64,000 nucleotides of DNA. It comes from Sanderia malayensis. Taxonomy: Eukaryota; Cnidaria; Scyphozoa; Semaeostomeae; Pelagiidae. How positions within the stretch are numbered: position 1 is the first letter of the stretch; every line of letters starts with the position of its first letter. The notes below the pieces were generated by a model that ran no database searches, was not told where the DNA came from, and saw only the letters and a program-made list of their open reading frames with translations. Positions 43,359 through 54,091 of the stretch are shown piece by piece. A program made the position numbers and the translations under genes. Where the stretch lies: NCBI GenBank assembly GCA_013076295.1, contig RQOL01000535.1:186001-250000 (forward strand), in the 5' to 3' direction.

Positions 43359-44511
43359 TGGGCACGAGCGGGAGCGAATGCAGCGCGCGAAGCGCGCCAA
43401 CCAGATTAAGCTTTTTTTACTTGACGGGCTGGGGCGAACGAGCCAAGCGAGTGATGACCTCCAGTCTAATAAAAATATTCTACGGAGCCACGTGATGACG
43501 CACTTTCCCTGCCAAAAAACAATAGATTCGACCCGAAACAATAGGTCGAACAGCCCAAGACAATGGGCCGAAACGGCGAAGGGTGTAATCACAAAGGCTT
43601 TTTTCAATGGGGTCGCAAAAGGTTGAGACTTGCATGGAAAGGCTCCGTTTTTGGAGTAGGCAAAGTTATCTATTTTTGGAAGTCTATTTTAAAAGAATTT
43701 TTGAGTTATTCCATTAAATATTCTACTAATTGTGCTATCACGAAAAAACGACGGTTTACGCTGGCGAAACTTCCAAATTCGCGTCGCGAACTCCAATTTT
43801 GAAGAAAGCATTCGCTCTTCACGTGACGCGTTTCGCCTTTTGCTGCAATTTGATTGGCTTTTTCGCAACTTCACGTGAAAAGTCACGCAATTTTCATTAT
43901 CATGCAAATTTGCCCTCGGGTTGAACAGCAGGTACTTTTGGAGAAGACGTGTGTTTTTGTTTTGAACACAAAGGATAACTCGGCGCCTTTCAAAGTGTTT
44001 TACGACCTGAATTATCTTTGTAAAGACTTGCTAATTGTTTGAGAGACCTCTGGAAAATTACAGGAAACAATTGAGAACACAGGTGATAGCTTTGTTTTGT
44101 TTTTTGAGTGAGATAGTTGTAGTTTAGGTAGTAGGCTAGGCGACTGGAAATTAGCTCTTTGATAACTTGGACAGCGGAATCGAGATCTGGGGGCAAAGAC
44201 ATCGACGATATCTTTCTCAAACACATGTACAAGGGAATTCTTGTTTGCACGTAATCTTAATTTTCCTTGCCCGAATAGGTCATTGAGCGCACAAACCCTT
44301 TAAAATCGTTTTAATTATCATTTGCCCGCTTTCTGTCTTGCTCAAGTGAGTCAAGGAAACCCTTAATGCTGTTAATGTGGGCTTATTCGCAGTGCCATTT
44401 TAAACGTAATGGTACTTTAAGTTTTATGATTATTCTTGTGACTATGATCCTATGTATAATCTGAAATGTAATTAGCATCAAAACAACAAGAAAATTTAAA
44501 TTTAAGGAAAA

Positions 44512-44700
44512 CAGGGGGTAACAATGAAGTACAAAAGCGCCATAATTCATCTGAATCCCATGATGTATAGCTTACAATATGCTACAACATAGCTGGCAAT
44601 AGAACTTAGATATCATATTTGTTATTTATTTTATAATGGCATCTGTTAACTTGCCGGGGGCAAAAAAGTTACCATCGAAATTATGTGAAGTTACCCCCTG
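44512..44700. mobile_element. Small MITE with 11-bp perfect terminal repeats
   Basis: CAGGGGGTAAC at 44512 and its complement GTTACCCCCTG ending at 44700 bound 189 bp of non-coding sequence. No clear target duplication was found. The CAG start suggests a hAT relative, without proof. Confidence 0.45.
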
Positions 44701-45159
44701 ATTTTTCGCAGCTTTATAGGCCTATAACTTTGGAACCGTACGTTTTTAGGTTATGGTTTTTTTAGGAAGTTGACATAACTATTCAAGAGCAATCCAAAAT
44801 TGTACTTGGATTTAAAATTTGACATGGTTGATTTTTTTCAGACCGTGTCTTGCAGCCTAATTAATTACGTCACTATCACGTGAGAACAGTTAATTTTCCG
44901 AAATGTCCCAACTCGGAATTTTGATCTCCTATATACAGACTTTCATTCTGAGCATTAAAATTCTTGGTTACCCAGATCCTTAGATTGTTGTGGGAAATTC
45001 CCTGTCTATATGGAGCTTTTGTCAAGAAAGGATTAGGCTAAGCAACGCTAACTATTTGGAATGAACGGATAAAATTCTGAAAAAGATGCTTAAATAATTG
45101 TAGATACTTCCTAGGAAACATTTTGTTGTTTTTCAGAATTCACATGACTCAGATAGCAG

Positions 45160-45300
45160 TTATCACCTTGTTGGGCAAATGGTCTCTTGAGGTTGGGCGA
45201 AAGGTCTTGCGGTAGTTGGGCGAAACGCCCACAAAGGTTGGGCGAATAATCCAAGTTGGGCGAAACAGTTGTTAGGCGAAATGGTGGTTGGGCGAAACGA
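45160..45300 (+). repeat. GTTGGGCGAAA degenerate tandem array
   Basis: About eight copies of GTTGGGCGAAA-like text at irregular spacing of 12-25 bp. Non-coding. Confidence 0.7.
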
Positions 45301-45437
45301 CCTGTTACCGTTGCTTCGGCATGCTTGCGACGCTTAGGCCTAATGTAAACAAGCCCAAAGTTTTAATAAACAAATTATGATAAGGGGTTATCAGGCGAGC
45401 GAAGCGAGCCAAACTGTTGCAAGAGGAGTAGGCAGAG

Positions 45438-45652
45438 GCATGAGCGAAGCGAATGCAGCGCACGAAGTGCGCCCTATCAGTCAATGTGTCTTGATAATAG
45501 ATAGTCAGGCGAACGCAGCGAGCTAACCCATTGTAAGTGGATTTGACAGGGGCATGAGCGTAAGCGAATGCAGCGCACGAAGTGCGCCGACACATTAAGT
45601 TTTTCACTTGCCCCTCTCCGGGAAGCGAGCGAAAGCGAGCGCCCCCGGCTAG
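45438..45652 (+). repeat. 114-bp GC-rich tandem repeat, two copies
   Basis: GCATGAGCG...GAATGCAGCGCACG starts at 45438 and again at 45552, a period of 114. It is the same unit as the array at 47697. Confidence 0.85.
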
Positions 45653-47072
45653 TCTAATATTACTATTCTACGTGGTCACGTGACGGTGGCGAAACTCTGC
45701 CTAAAACAATAGATTCGACTCGAAACAATAGGTCGAACGCCCAAAAACAATGGGACGAAACGGCGATTTGGTGATCAATAAGGCTTTTTTCAATAGGGGC
45801 GCACAAGGTCGGCACTTGCATGGAAAGGCTCCGTTTCTGGAGTAGGCAAAAGTTATCTATTTTTGGAAGCCTATTTTAAAAGAATTTTTGAGTTATTCTA
45901 TTAATTGCTCCACTAATTGTGCTATCACGAAAAAACGACGGTTTACACTGGTGAAACTTCCAAATTCGCGTCCCCGACTCCATTTTCGAAAAGAGTATTC
46001 GCTCTTCACGTGACCCGTTTCGCCTTTTCCTGCAATTTGATTGGCTCTTTCGCAACTTCACGTGAACAGTGACGCGTTTTTCGTTATCATGCAAATTTGC
46101 CCTCGGCAGGCAGCAGGTACTTTTGGAGAAGACGCGTGTTTTTCTTTTGTACACAAAAAGTGAGGTGGGCGCCTTTCAAAGTGTTTTACCAGCTGAATTA
46201 TCTTTGTAAAGAGCTCTTAATTGTTTGAAAAACCCCTGGAGAGTTGCAGGAAACGATCGAGAACACAAGTGACAGCTTTGTTTTGTTTTTTGAATGAAAT
46301 AGTTGTAGGTTTCGGTTTTGTAACAGGTGACCACCATTGTTGCTTCCGCATGCTAACAACGCTTAGGCCATGGTCAAAGTTTTGACTTTTTCCGGCCCTA
46401 TTTGCACGATTTTCCCCATTTAAATTTTTGACAAGTGTTGTCTGATAACACAACTAAAATAATGTGTTGTTTTTATTTGTTTTGGTGTTGTTTTTTTACG
46501 ATTTCCAACAAAGTTGCTTTTCACTCGGGAAGGAGCAATTTTTCACGCAACACGCGTTGTTTTTGCATTTGCGAAAATTCAATTTTAACCTGCCACAATT
46601 GATTATTTTTTACCCAAACACTTTCGATAATTGTTCCCCAACATATTACCTTCATGTTGGTTTTTTTTTAGTTCAACTGGGTCACTATTTGCCACGGTAA
46701 ATACTATTTTTACTTGCTAAAGTGTGTTCAGAGGTTTTGCTGTTTGCACGGCTCCGAAATTTCATTCAAACCACTTCCACTAAATGGTCTCTAAGAATTC
46801 AGTATTATTTAGTTAAGAGATGAGACTATTTGCAACCTGTTCGCTGTTTCCTTAGCTACAGTTTGATATATTTTTTATTACAGATTGAGTTTAAATTTTC
46901 CAGGATGGATTAGGTTTTTGAAAGTAACTATTTTTTTTCAAACTTCACACTGAAATTATCAACTTTCAGAAACGGCATTCAGGGAGCAGCGTGGGCGCGG
47001 GGCGGTCGCTTGCTAGGGGGGGGGGGAAGATTCGACCTCCCACCTTTACTTTCCTTAGAAATGTTACGCCGT

Positions 47073-47500
47073 AGTATGTATAGTAAGGCATGTATAGTGG
47101 GGTATTTATAGTAGGGTATGCATAGTAGGGTATGTATAGTAGGTATGTATGGTAGGTATGCATAGTAGGGTATGTATAGTAGGGTATGTATTGTAGGGTA
47201 TGTATTGTAGGGTATGTATTGTAGGGTATGTATTGTAGGGTATGTATTGTAGGGTATGTATTGTAGGGTATGTATTGTGGGGTATGTATTGTAGGGTATG
47301 TGTTGTATTGTATGTATTGTAGGGTATGTATTGTAGGATATGTATTGTAGGGTATGTAGTGTAGGGTAGGTATTGTAGGGTATGAATTGTAGGCTATGTA
47401 TTGTAGGGTATGTATGTAGTATGTATGTATGTATGTATGTATGTATGTATGTAGGTATGTATGTATGTAGGTATGTATGTATGTATGTATGTATGTATGG
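47073..47500 (+). repeat. 14-bp minisatellite and (TATG)n, second copy
   Basis: About 24 copies of the TATGTATTGTAGGG unit (to about 47412), then a (TATG)n tract to about 47500. It is shorter than the homologous array in unit 1, as expected from unequal exchange or slippage. Confidence 0.9.
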
Positions 47501-47598
47501 GCATGAGCGGGAGCGAATGCAGCGCGAAGCGCGCCAACCAGATTAAACATTGTTTACTTGACGGGCTCCGGGGAGGGAGCGAAGCGACCGAACCCGGC

Positions 47599-47692
47599 TC
47601 ATGTATGTATGTATGTATGTATGTATGTATGTATGTATGTATGTATGTATGTATGTAGGTATGTATGTATGTATGTATGTATGTATGTATGT
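47599..47692 (+). repeat. (TATG)n microsatellite
   Basis: A nearly pure TATG tract with one TAGG variant. It lies between the GC-rich module and the 114-bp array. Confidence 0.9.
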
Positions 47693-47696
47693 ATGG

Positions 47697-48137
47697 GCAT
47701 GAGCGAAGCGAATGCAGCGCACGAAGTGCGCCCTATCAGTCAATGTTTTTTGATAATAGATAGACAGGCGAGCGCAGCGAGCTAACCCACTGTACGTGAG
47801 ATTGAAAGAGGCATGAGCGAAGCGAATGCAGCGCACGAAGTGCGCCCTATCAATCAATGTTTCTTGATAATAGATAGACAGGCGAGCGTAGCGAGCTAAC
47901 CCATTGTACGTGGGGTTGAAAGAGGCATGAGCGAAGCGAATGCAGCGCACGAAGTGCGCTCTATCAGTCAATGTTTCTCGATAATAGATAGACAGGCGAG
48001 CGCAGCGAGCTAACCCATTGTACGTGGGGTTGAAAGGGGCATGACCGTAAGCTAATGCAGCGCATGAAGTGCGCCAACCAGATTAAGCTTTTTTTACTTG
48101 ACGGGTTGGAGCGAACGAGCGAAGCGAGTGATGACCC
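47697..48137 (+). repeat. 114-bp GC-rich tandem repeat, four copies
   Basis: Units start at 47697, 47811, 47925 and 48039, a strict 114-bp period. Each contains GAGCGAAGCGAATGCAGCGC, then GATAATAGATAGACAGGCGAGC, then CTAACCCA. The last copy diverges into the unit-3 terminus. Confidence 0.9.
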
Positions 48138-48141
48138 CTAG

Positions 48142-49095
48142 TGGGAAATGTTCTCCAGCAGTTTCATCAAGGCAACATAATTTTGAAGAAACTTGATTAA
48201 ACATTAATCAGGTCAAATACTTTCCAATACTTTTCAGGAGTGGACTGAGCATGACATCAATTGAATTGCTACTGTATGCTGAACTTCGTATTAAATTTCC
48301 AAAGTCACCTTATAAAATATTATGTTGCATTTTTTCATGAATAAAGTTTGTGCTTGGAATCGATGTGAAAGAGTCATCAATAAAAAACTATCTTTCGAGG
48401 TCACAATGCAACAATACCAAGGGCGCTGGAAAAGACAATGGAAATACATTAAAAGGAAATTATTTTTCATTTTCTTCCTTCCATACTCCTGCTGCTACTT
48501 GGAATGTGTATTAGAAAGGATATTTGAGGCCAGATTATAATCAAGATTAGTTTTCTTTTTCTTTCAGAACCGTTACATCTCATTTACTGGATGATATTGA
48601 AGAGATGCTAAAATCTTTGACAAGAAGAATGATCAAAGCAGAGCTGGAAGATTGTTTTCCTTCTTGATGTTTACTGTTAAAAGAATAGGTTTATGGTGAT
48701 AATTCATAAACATTGATAATAATTGTTGAAGGTCGATTAGAATTTTTATTTGTGTTATGTTCTCCTTTGTGCTAATTTCAGTGTTTTGAACTCGGAATCT
48801 GTTTCAAAACAATACTTTTCGAAAGCGATCTCACACACAATAGAAAGACGGCCTAAATCGCAGCCAAAGTTTCAATTTATTCAAAATTCTTGTCTAAAGA
48901 CAATACTGTCCTGTTAAGTAAAATTCTTTAATGTTTATCAAACGTTTCAAAGTTTTTAAATCGCTTTCAGCAAATGAAAACTTTGCACAGGTTCGCAGCT
49001 TTGTAAAACACCGACTAGTAGCCATGCTCCATTATCGACGGTCTCGAAAATAAGTCTCGTTTTCAAAAGCCGCATCTCACATGAAGCAACAAAAC
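48142..49095. other. Non-coding spacer in the 18-kb segment
   Basis: AT-rich. The small frame at 48322-48540 has no recognised motif. Nothing else is supported. Confidence 0.3.
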
Positions 49096-49115
49096 TACCG
49101 TAAATTCTCTATTAA

Positions 49116-49592
49116 TGTTATCTCAAGAAATTGGGCGGTTAGCCTACCGGCCCGGATTGCTTGAGTAGGGATACGCTTTTACGGTCGGTGTCCCGATTTG
49201 CCGTGCAAATTGTCCGGCCGGTAAACCTGGCAGTACTAACCGAATGGTCAAACTGCAAAATGATGACTGAAATCATAATGTAAATCAATAAACAATAAAA
49301 GAGGACAGGGAGGGTGGGAGGAATTGAATTGAACGTGTGCGAAGCACACTCGTAAAACAATGATTAACCCACCTATGGTTCATACAAATAAATACCTCAA
49401 AGGAGACGAGATGAAAGACGTCGATTGACAACGATATTGGAGATGCCAACCCCATGGGTATTTCACTGCAGGATCGGGGATCCGATTTTTAACAACCCGT
49501 CAGCACTTTGCTGTGTGCAAATAACAAGGAATGGATGATTTCATTTCTTTCCACATTAACTCTGATTAAATCGAGATTTAATCACCATTTAA
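49116..49592. repeat. Tandem unit alpha (short form) ending in TTAA
   Basis: It consists of an X block (49116-49219, begins TGTTATCTCAAG), a spacer of about 100 bp, and a Y block (49321-49592, begins GAATTGAATTGAACG and ends CACCATTTAA). The X and Y blocks are identical by eye to those of the following unit beta. It is a deletion derivative of beta or the reverse. No terminal inverted repeats. Confidence 0.75.
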
Positions 49593-50032
49593 TGTTATCT
49601 CAAGAAATTGGGCGGTTAGCCTACCGGCCCGGATTGCTTGAGTAGGGATACGCTTTTACGGTCGGTGTCCCGATTTGCCGTGCAAATTGTCCGGCCACAG
49701 AACACAGAGTGTGACCCCACCGATCGTAATATATTTAATCTCTGTCTTGTAGAACTTAACTATTACTTATCCTTATATTAGCTTGTATTCTCTTTTGGAG
49801 CCAGCAATTCCTCCTCCCAACCCTCTAAACAATAAGCCTAGAAAAGGGCAGGTCAGGAACATAAGTATAATAATAAACGTAAAAACTCAAAAAAATCATA
49901 ATGAAGGCACCCAGCACGATTACACCGCGACTAATCGGCAGTAACCTTCTAAGGAACATATATGCCGTAAAAAGTAGCAAGCAAAAGGCCCCACTACCTA
50001 AAGGCTTGGCGATAATTGCGGTGTTTGTTTTG

Positions 50033-50310
50033 TTGTGTCCTCGCGGAGGACTATTTATACATGTAGTTGTGCCCTCGCGGAGGACTATGTATGTAGATAT
50101 TTCGTTGCGTCCTCGCGGAGGACTATTTATACATTTAGTTGTGCCCTCGCGGAGGACTATGTATGCAGATATTTCGTTGTGTCCTCGCGGAGGACTATTT
50201 ATACATTTAGTTGTGCCCTCGCGGAGGACTATGTATGTAGATCTTTCGTTGTGTCCTCGCGGAGGACTATTGTTACAGGTATTTCGGTGTGTCCTCGCGG
50301 AGGACTATTT
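50033..50310 (+). repeat. Hairpin minisatellite (CCTCGCGGAGG), eight copies
   Basis: Eight copies of (G)TCCTCGCGGAGGACTAT alternate with two spacer types (ATTTATACATTTAGTTGTG and GTATGTAGATATTTCGTTG), giving a 72-74-bp higher-order unit. Each core is an inverted repeat CCTC-GCG-GAGG able to form a small hairpin. All frames are open across it, which explains the long but repetitive translations there. Confidence 0.85.
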
Positions 50311-50349
50311 ATACCCTTGCCAAGTTGCGGTGATTAAATTAGTGCGGCC

Positions 50350-50682
50350 ATGTCGTTGCTTGATGACTTCGCGTTCAAATCAGGCATCGTGGTCGCAGGT
50401 GAAGTATCTGGGGGTACCATTGCTTGGGTACTCCGTACTTCTCAGTTGGATAAACGGTCTGAATTAGAAATCAAGAATCAAAAATGTTCATTCAAAGCGA
50501 GAATTCGCGATGGTATCTGCGTTTACAACACAATTGGGTGTGGGTATGTGATTCCATATAACCCCAACGACGGCATATTTATGCACCTGTGTAACATCGC
50601 ACGAAGATATATTGAAGCCACAGTGTACACGGGCTGCCAAAATATCGCTACCCAGATTAAACCATACGGTACGTCCAGTTAA
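50350..50682 (+). CDS. Small 110-residue protein, unknown
   Basis: ATG at 50350 in good context (GCCATGTC), stop at 50680-50682. It begins MSLLDDFAFKSGIVVAGEVS and contains four cysteines and no low-complexity sequence, unlike the upstream minisatellite. There is no signal peptide or membrane segment. AATAAA lies three bases after the stop, and the hairpin array lies directly upstream, so this may be a compact transcription unit carried by unit beta. Family not recognised; a chance frame cannot be excluded at this length. Confidence 0.45.
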   Translation: MSLLDDFAFKSGIVVAGEVSGGTIAWVLRTSQLDKRSELEIKNQKCSFKARIRDGICVYNTIGCGYVIPYNPNDGIFMHLCNIARRYIEATVYTGCQNIATQIKPYGTSS

Positions 50683-50685
50683 AGG

Positions 50686-50691
50686 AATAAA
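50686..50691 (+). terminator. Poly(A) signal AATAAA
   Basis: It is placed just after the stop of the 110-codon frame; a related AATAAT lies 10 bp further on. Confidence 0.4.
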
Positions 50692-52860
50692 AAGGAATAA
50701 TTAATGTATAAAAGAAATCAAACAAGGCGACGTAATTCAATGCATGTCACAACCAGCCATATATAGAGGTTGGGATAGCTATCTATAACTCGATAAGCCA
50801 CCCTAGACCATTGGCCTTGAGCTTTGATCAGATGATCCGGGAAACCCAAAGAAGCGGCCGTTGTTTAGTTATAAGACTTTAATTCAACTACTGGCCTACT
50901 TTAGACAAACCTCGAAGACAGTCCCGCCGTTTTGGATATACTATTATTATGTTAACGAAGTAACCCAGCTGCAAGAAGGTGAACTGAACTGAAATGCTGA
51001 CCTGAAATATATTTGTATTAAGCTATATGGAAGAGACACTTAACCAAACAGAGACTACTAAAATCGAATTATAACTGTTTATTAGTACGATTTGCTATTT
51101 CGGATGTCTCTAGAGTGAGTTCTACCCGAACCAGCCGTTGTTGCCGCACCTACACGAAAAACTGTGCAAAGTAAATGTGTGAGGTCGTCCACAAGGCTGC
51201 AATATGTGTGTAATCTCCTTGTATAAAATTTTTGTTGTCCGGGGGGGGGCATTTGCCCACAGCGACACATAAAAACTTGTAGGACTCCCCCCAACGTTTG
51301 GCAGCAAAGACAAGCAACTTTAGCAGTGTTGCCACGCTCAACCTGTCGTTTCTCCCAACTGCGCAGGCATGTATCATTTCTGTTGCCAAAATTTCACTCA
51401 CACACAATGACAATTGACATGTAAATTAATAAATTTGAGTGTTTCGGGCAAACACGATTTTGTTTTCCTACAAGTTCACAATTAATACCTACTTTTCTTC
51501 GATTATCCCAAAGGTTTTCCCTGCAACCTACAAACTTCTCAAAATCCCCAAAGAAGGTGGAAATCAAATCTCTAATAGAAAATAGATAGGCCGGCCAGGG
51601 GGTCTCAAACCATTGAGAGTTGTGAATAGCGGCGATGCGAACCTTTTCTGCCCGCCGCATCTGAAGTTACACTGGCAGCCGGTGCCTCAGTTCAATTTAG
51701 ATAATAGAATAGGCCGCACCCATTCCATGGCGACAACAGGATGACCCCCCGTGCGATGTCATCGCACTCCCATGCCGACAGATCAACATGTTGATGGAAT
51801 TCGGGGACCTAGTGGGTTCTGTCAACAAGTCGATGCAAGAATGGCCGGGCCAATACAATGGCCTGCCAGCAATGCTGCAAAACTGCCAATTAATGAAAGG
51901 ATTTCGCAACATTTCAGCTTCTTGCTGCTTGCTATATTTCTATTGTTGGAAACAAATAGGGAACGAAAGTACCAAAATTGTTCTTGTATGTGTATCTTGC
52001 CCAATTCCGTCGAAAAATGCGAGTGCAGTTACGTGAAACGATTTCAATGCTAGATTTATGCCCCTCGTGCGGTTTAACGTCGCTATGCGCATGCGAGACA
52101 TATATTGGAAAATGAACAATGCGTAAATTACTCTTGTACCCATGTTAACTACTTTATTATACACACAGTGTTATGTTATAAGCAAGTGTTGTTGAATAAA
52201 ATGAAATTGAAATTGAAAACACAAAAACCCCGAGAGCCGAAGACGACAGAATTATTATAACAAAAACGAAAACGGTTAACAAGGGAAATTCGAAAGTTGA
52301 GGAATTCAAGAAAATCGAGAAAACAGGCCAAAAAGGCCAAATTTAGGTGTCATGCCAAAAGTTTGTCGGTGGCAAACAATCATGACGTCGTCCTAAGGCG
52401 AGCCAGAGTATGGTGTGTTGGCCACCTTGTTCAAGGATCGATAGCAGGACATCAGCAAATCCCGTGAAGATATCTGGGGCTGAGCGAAGGCCGGGCCAGG
52501 GGAACAAATAAAACCCTCGCTAAAACATTCCCAAAAATGGTCGACCTTCAGGCCTGAACCTTCGACATAGGACTTTCTAAGGTCATTAGGGGAGTTGAAT
52601 ATCTTGGCCCTTGATTTCTGGGTTGTTCGCAGTTGCCATAAACATATCAACGAAAATAGCGTAAATGGAGAAGGGTACAAATAAGGAACAATCTCACCAA
52701 ATGACACGGTGTCCGACGAGGTCATTGTAAATCAGCAACTGTGAGTAGATAACCCAGCGTTGGAAAAATGTTCTTCTGGTGGTTGGGCACCGCAAAAGTA
52801 TTGGCCGAGTTGGTTGCAACCAAGGTATATAAATTTGAGTAAACACCAAGGATAATACGA
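50692..52860. other. Interior of unit beta, no gene recognised
   Basis: Several short overlapping frames on both strands and no known motif. A G9 run lies at 51241-51249. No reverse transcriptase, recombinase or transposase motif was found by eye. Confidence 0.35.
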
Positions 52861-53500
52861 GAATTGAATTGAACGTGTGCGAAGCACACTCGTAAAACAA
52901 TGATTAACCCACCTATGGTTCATACAAATAAATACCTCAAAGGAGACGAGATGAAAGACGTCGATTGACAACGATATTGGAGATGCCAACCCCATGGGTA
53001 TTTCACTGCAGGATCGGGGATCCGATTTTTAACAACCCGTCAGCACTTTGCTGTGTGCAAATAACAAGGAATGGATGATTTCATTTCTTTCCACATTAAC
53101 TCTGATTAAATCGAGATTTAATCACCATTTAAGCCCCCCTCTCAATTAAGCCCCCCCCTCTCAATTTAGCCCCCCCATCTTCACTGATGCCAAAATAAGT
53201 AAACTTGACACACAACGGAGATTTTCATTTTGTTCATTGGTCGTTCAATACTTCTCAACAAATTAAAATTCAAATCATTTAGGCTTAAGTATTGTAGATA
53301 TAAACGTTTTTCACACATACTTCATTCAATAATGTATTTCATGTATTATTTAAGTATTTCCATCACTGAAAATGGTTTTCTATTACAAAATATTTATTAA
53401 GCCCCCTCTCTCAATTTAGCCCCCCCTCTCTAATAATCCCCCTCTTTAAAGTACTGAAAAACAATTAGCCCCCGGGGGGCTTAAAAGAGAATTTACGGTA

Positions 53501-53820
53501 ATGCGCGTTTCTCCTCCCACATTTCGGGCTCCCTGGACGCAACAGACGCAAATGCGTCGGTCAGACTTGTTGGGAAAACATTAAAAATTTTACCATTATT
53601 TTCACTTTGAAAAAGAAATTAAAATTTTTCATCCGAGTTCGAATAATAAAGTTTTGCCCGAATCTATCTATTGGTTTCTTTTACATCGTTTCCCCCCTAT
53701 AGACAGAAGCAAACATTTCATTCACCCATTTTTACGGGCTTGGAGCCTTTGACAAATAAGTGGCAACACTTCTCGCCTTGCCACTGAGCCTTAGTCCTTT
53801 AAAGCGCAAGTGTGCAAAGA
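53501..53820. other. Non-coding spacer
   Basis: No supported feature before the CCAAT-type array. Confidence 0.3.
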
Positions 53821-53824
53821 AACA

Positions 53825-54091
53825 GATGCAAACCAATCAGAATTACGGATGCTGCTTCACGACACAGTGGCGGGAGCGTTTGTCAATTTTAAAAAACTGA
53901 TGCAAACCAATCACGTCTCTCTCTCTCTCTCTCTCTCTCTACTGATGCAAGCCAATCAAAATTATCAATGTTGCTTATGAGATAGTACGGGGAGCGTTTG
54001 TCAATTTCACAAAACTGATGCAAGCCAATCAGAATCAATCCCTACTGATGCAAACCAATCATTTTACATTTCAAATAATGCAAGCCAATCA
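53825..54091 (+). promoter_or_regulatory. Six-copy TGATGCAA(A/G)CCAATCA array
   Basis: Copies of (C)TGATGCAAACCAATCA or with GCC lie at 53825, 53897, 53942, 54015, 54045 and 54077, separated by 16-57 bp. Each joins a CCAAT box (NF-Y type) to TGATGCAA. A (CT)n tract lies at 53916-53940. About 100 bp after the last copy an ATG in good context (54192) opens a 27-codon frame. Promoter function is inferred from motif clustering; it might equally be a transposon subterminal repeat array. Confidence 0.45.

Larger units (their letters stand above)
41099..43464 (+). mobile_element. Helitron-like unit 1 of a head-to-tail tandem
   Basis: It begins TCTAATATATATGTTCTACG and ends GAGTGATGACCTCCAG. The preceding base is A. 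The 5' module of about 1.4 kb (through 'ttcgacctcccacctttac' near 42470) is shared with units 2 (partly) and 3. It is followed by a 14-bp minisatellite, (TATG)n tracts and GC-rich 'gagcgaagcgaa' modules. No Rep/helicase frame is present. Short open frames inside are low-complexity translations of the repeats. Confidence 0.5.
43465..45652 (+). mobile_element. Helitron-like unit 2 of a head-to-tail tandem
   Basis: It starts TCTAATAAAAATATTCTACGG directly after unit 1's CCAG and ends GCGCCCCCGGCTAG directly before unit 3's TCTAATA. The first 0.75 kb is homologous to units 1 and 3; the middle (44.3-45.3 kb) is different and holds a small MITE and a GTTGGGCGAAA array; the end carries two copies of the 114-bp GC-rich unit. 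Non-coding. Confidence 0.5.
45653..48141 (+). mobile_element. Helitron-like unit 3 of a head-to-tail tandem
   Basis: It begins TCTAATATTACTATTCTACG, directly after CTAG of unit 2, and ends GAGTGATGACCCCTAG, followed by T. The first 1.4 kb is a close copy of unit 1, offset by about 4.55 kb with very high identity by eye. The minisatellite, (TATG)n tracts and 114-bp repeats follow. TC at the 5' end, CTAG at the 3' end, A/T outer flanks for the whole array and no target duplication all fit Helitron termini. A textbook 3' hairpin is not clear. Confidence 0.5.
49593..53132. mobile_element. Tandem unit beta (long form) ending in TTAA
   Basis: The X block (49593-49696) and Y block (52861-53132) are the same as in alpha but enclose about 3.16 kb. 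That interior contains a hairpin minisatellite and a 110-codon frame with a poly(A) signal. TTAA stands at 49112-49115, 49589-49592 and 53129-53132, so each unit is bounded by TTAA although the ends are not inverted repeats. Seen on the minus strand the order Y, interior, X, Y, spacer, X recalls the split direct repeats of tyrosine-recombinase retroelements, but no such enzymes are encoded. Confidence 0.6.
49098..53498. mobile_element. MITE (CCGTAAATTCTCT ends, TA flanks) interrupted at TTAA
   Basis: The left end CCGTAAATTCTCTATTAA (49098-49115) and right end (rc CCGTAAATTCTCTTTTAAGCCCCCC, to 53498) are inverted copies flanked by TA (49096-49097 and 53499-53500). This suggests a Tc1/mariner-type non-autonomous element. 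Its left terminal repeat is split after TTAA by 4017 bp, and the right half resumes with GCCCCCCTCTC at 53133. The C-rich 'agccccccctctcaattt' text recurs inside (53140-53170 and 53400-53440). Confidence 0.6.

Noticed and set aside
46966..47550. 194-codon minus-strand frame
   Set aside because: Same cause: a translation through the second copy of the minisatellite.
49901..50467. 188-codon plus frame across the hairpin minisatellite
   Set aside because: Several frames are open across the repeat and the product is a pure echo of the tandem unit. The separate 110-codon frame after it is kept at low confidence.
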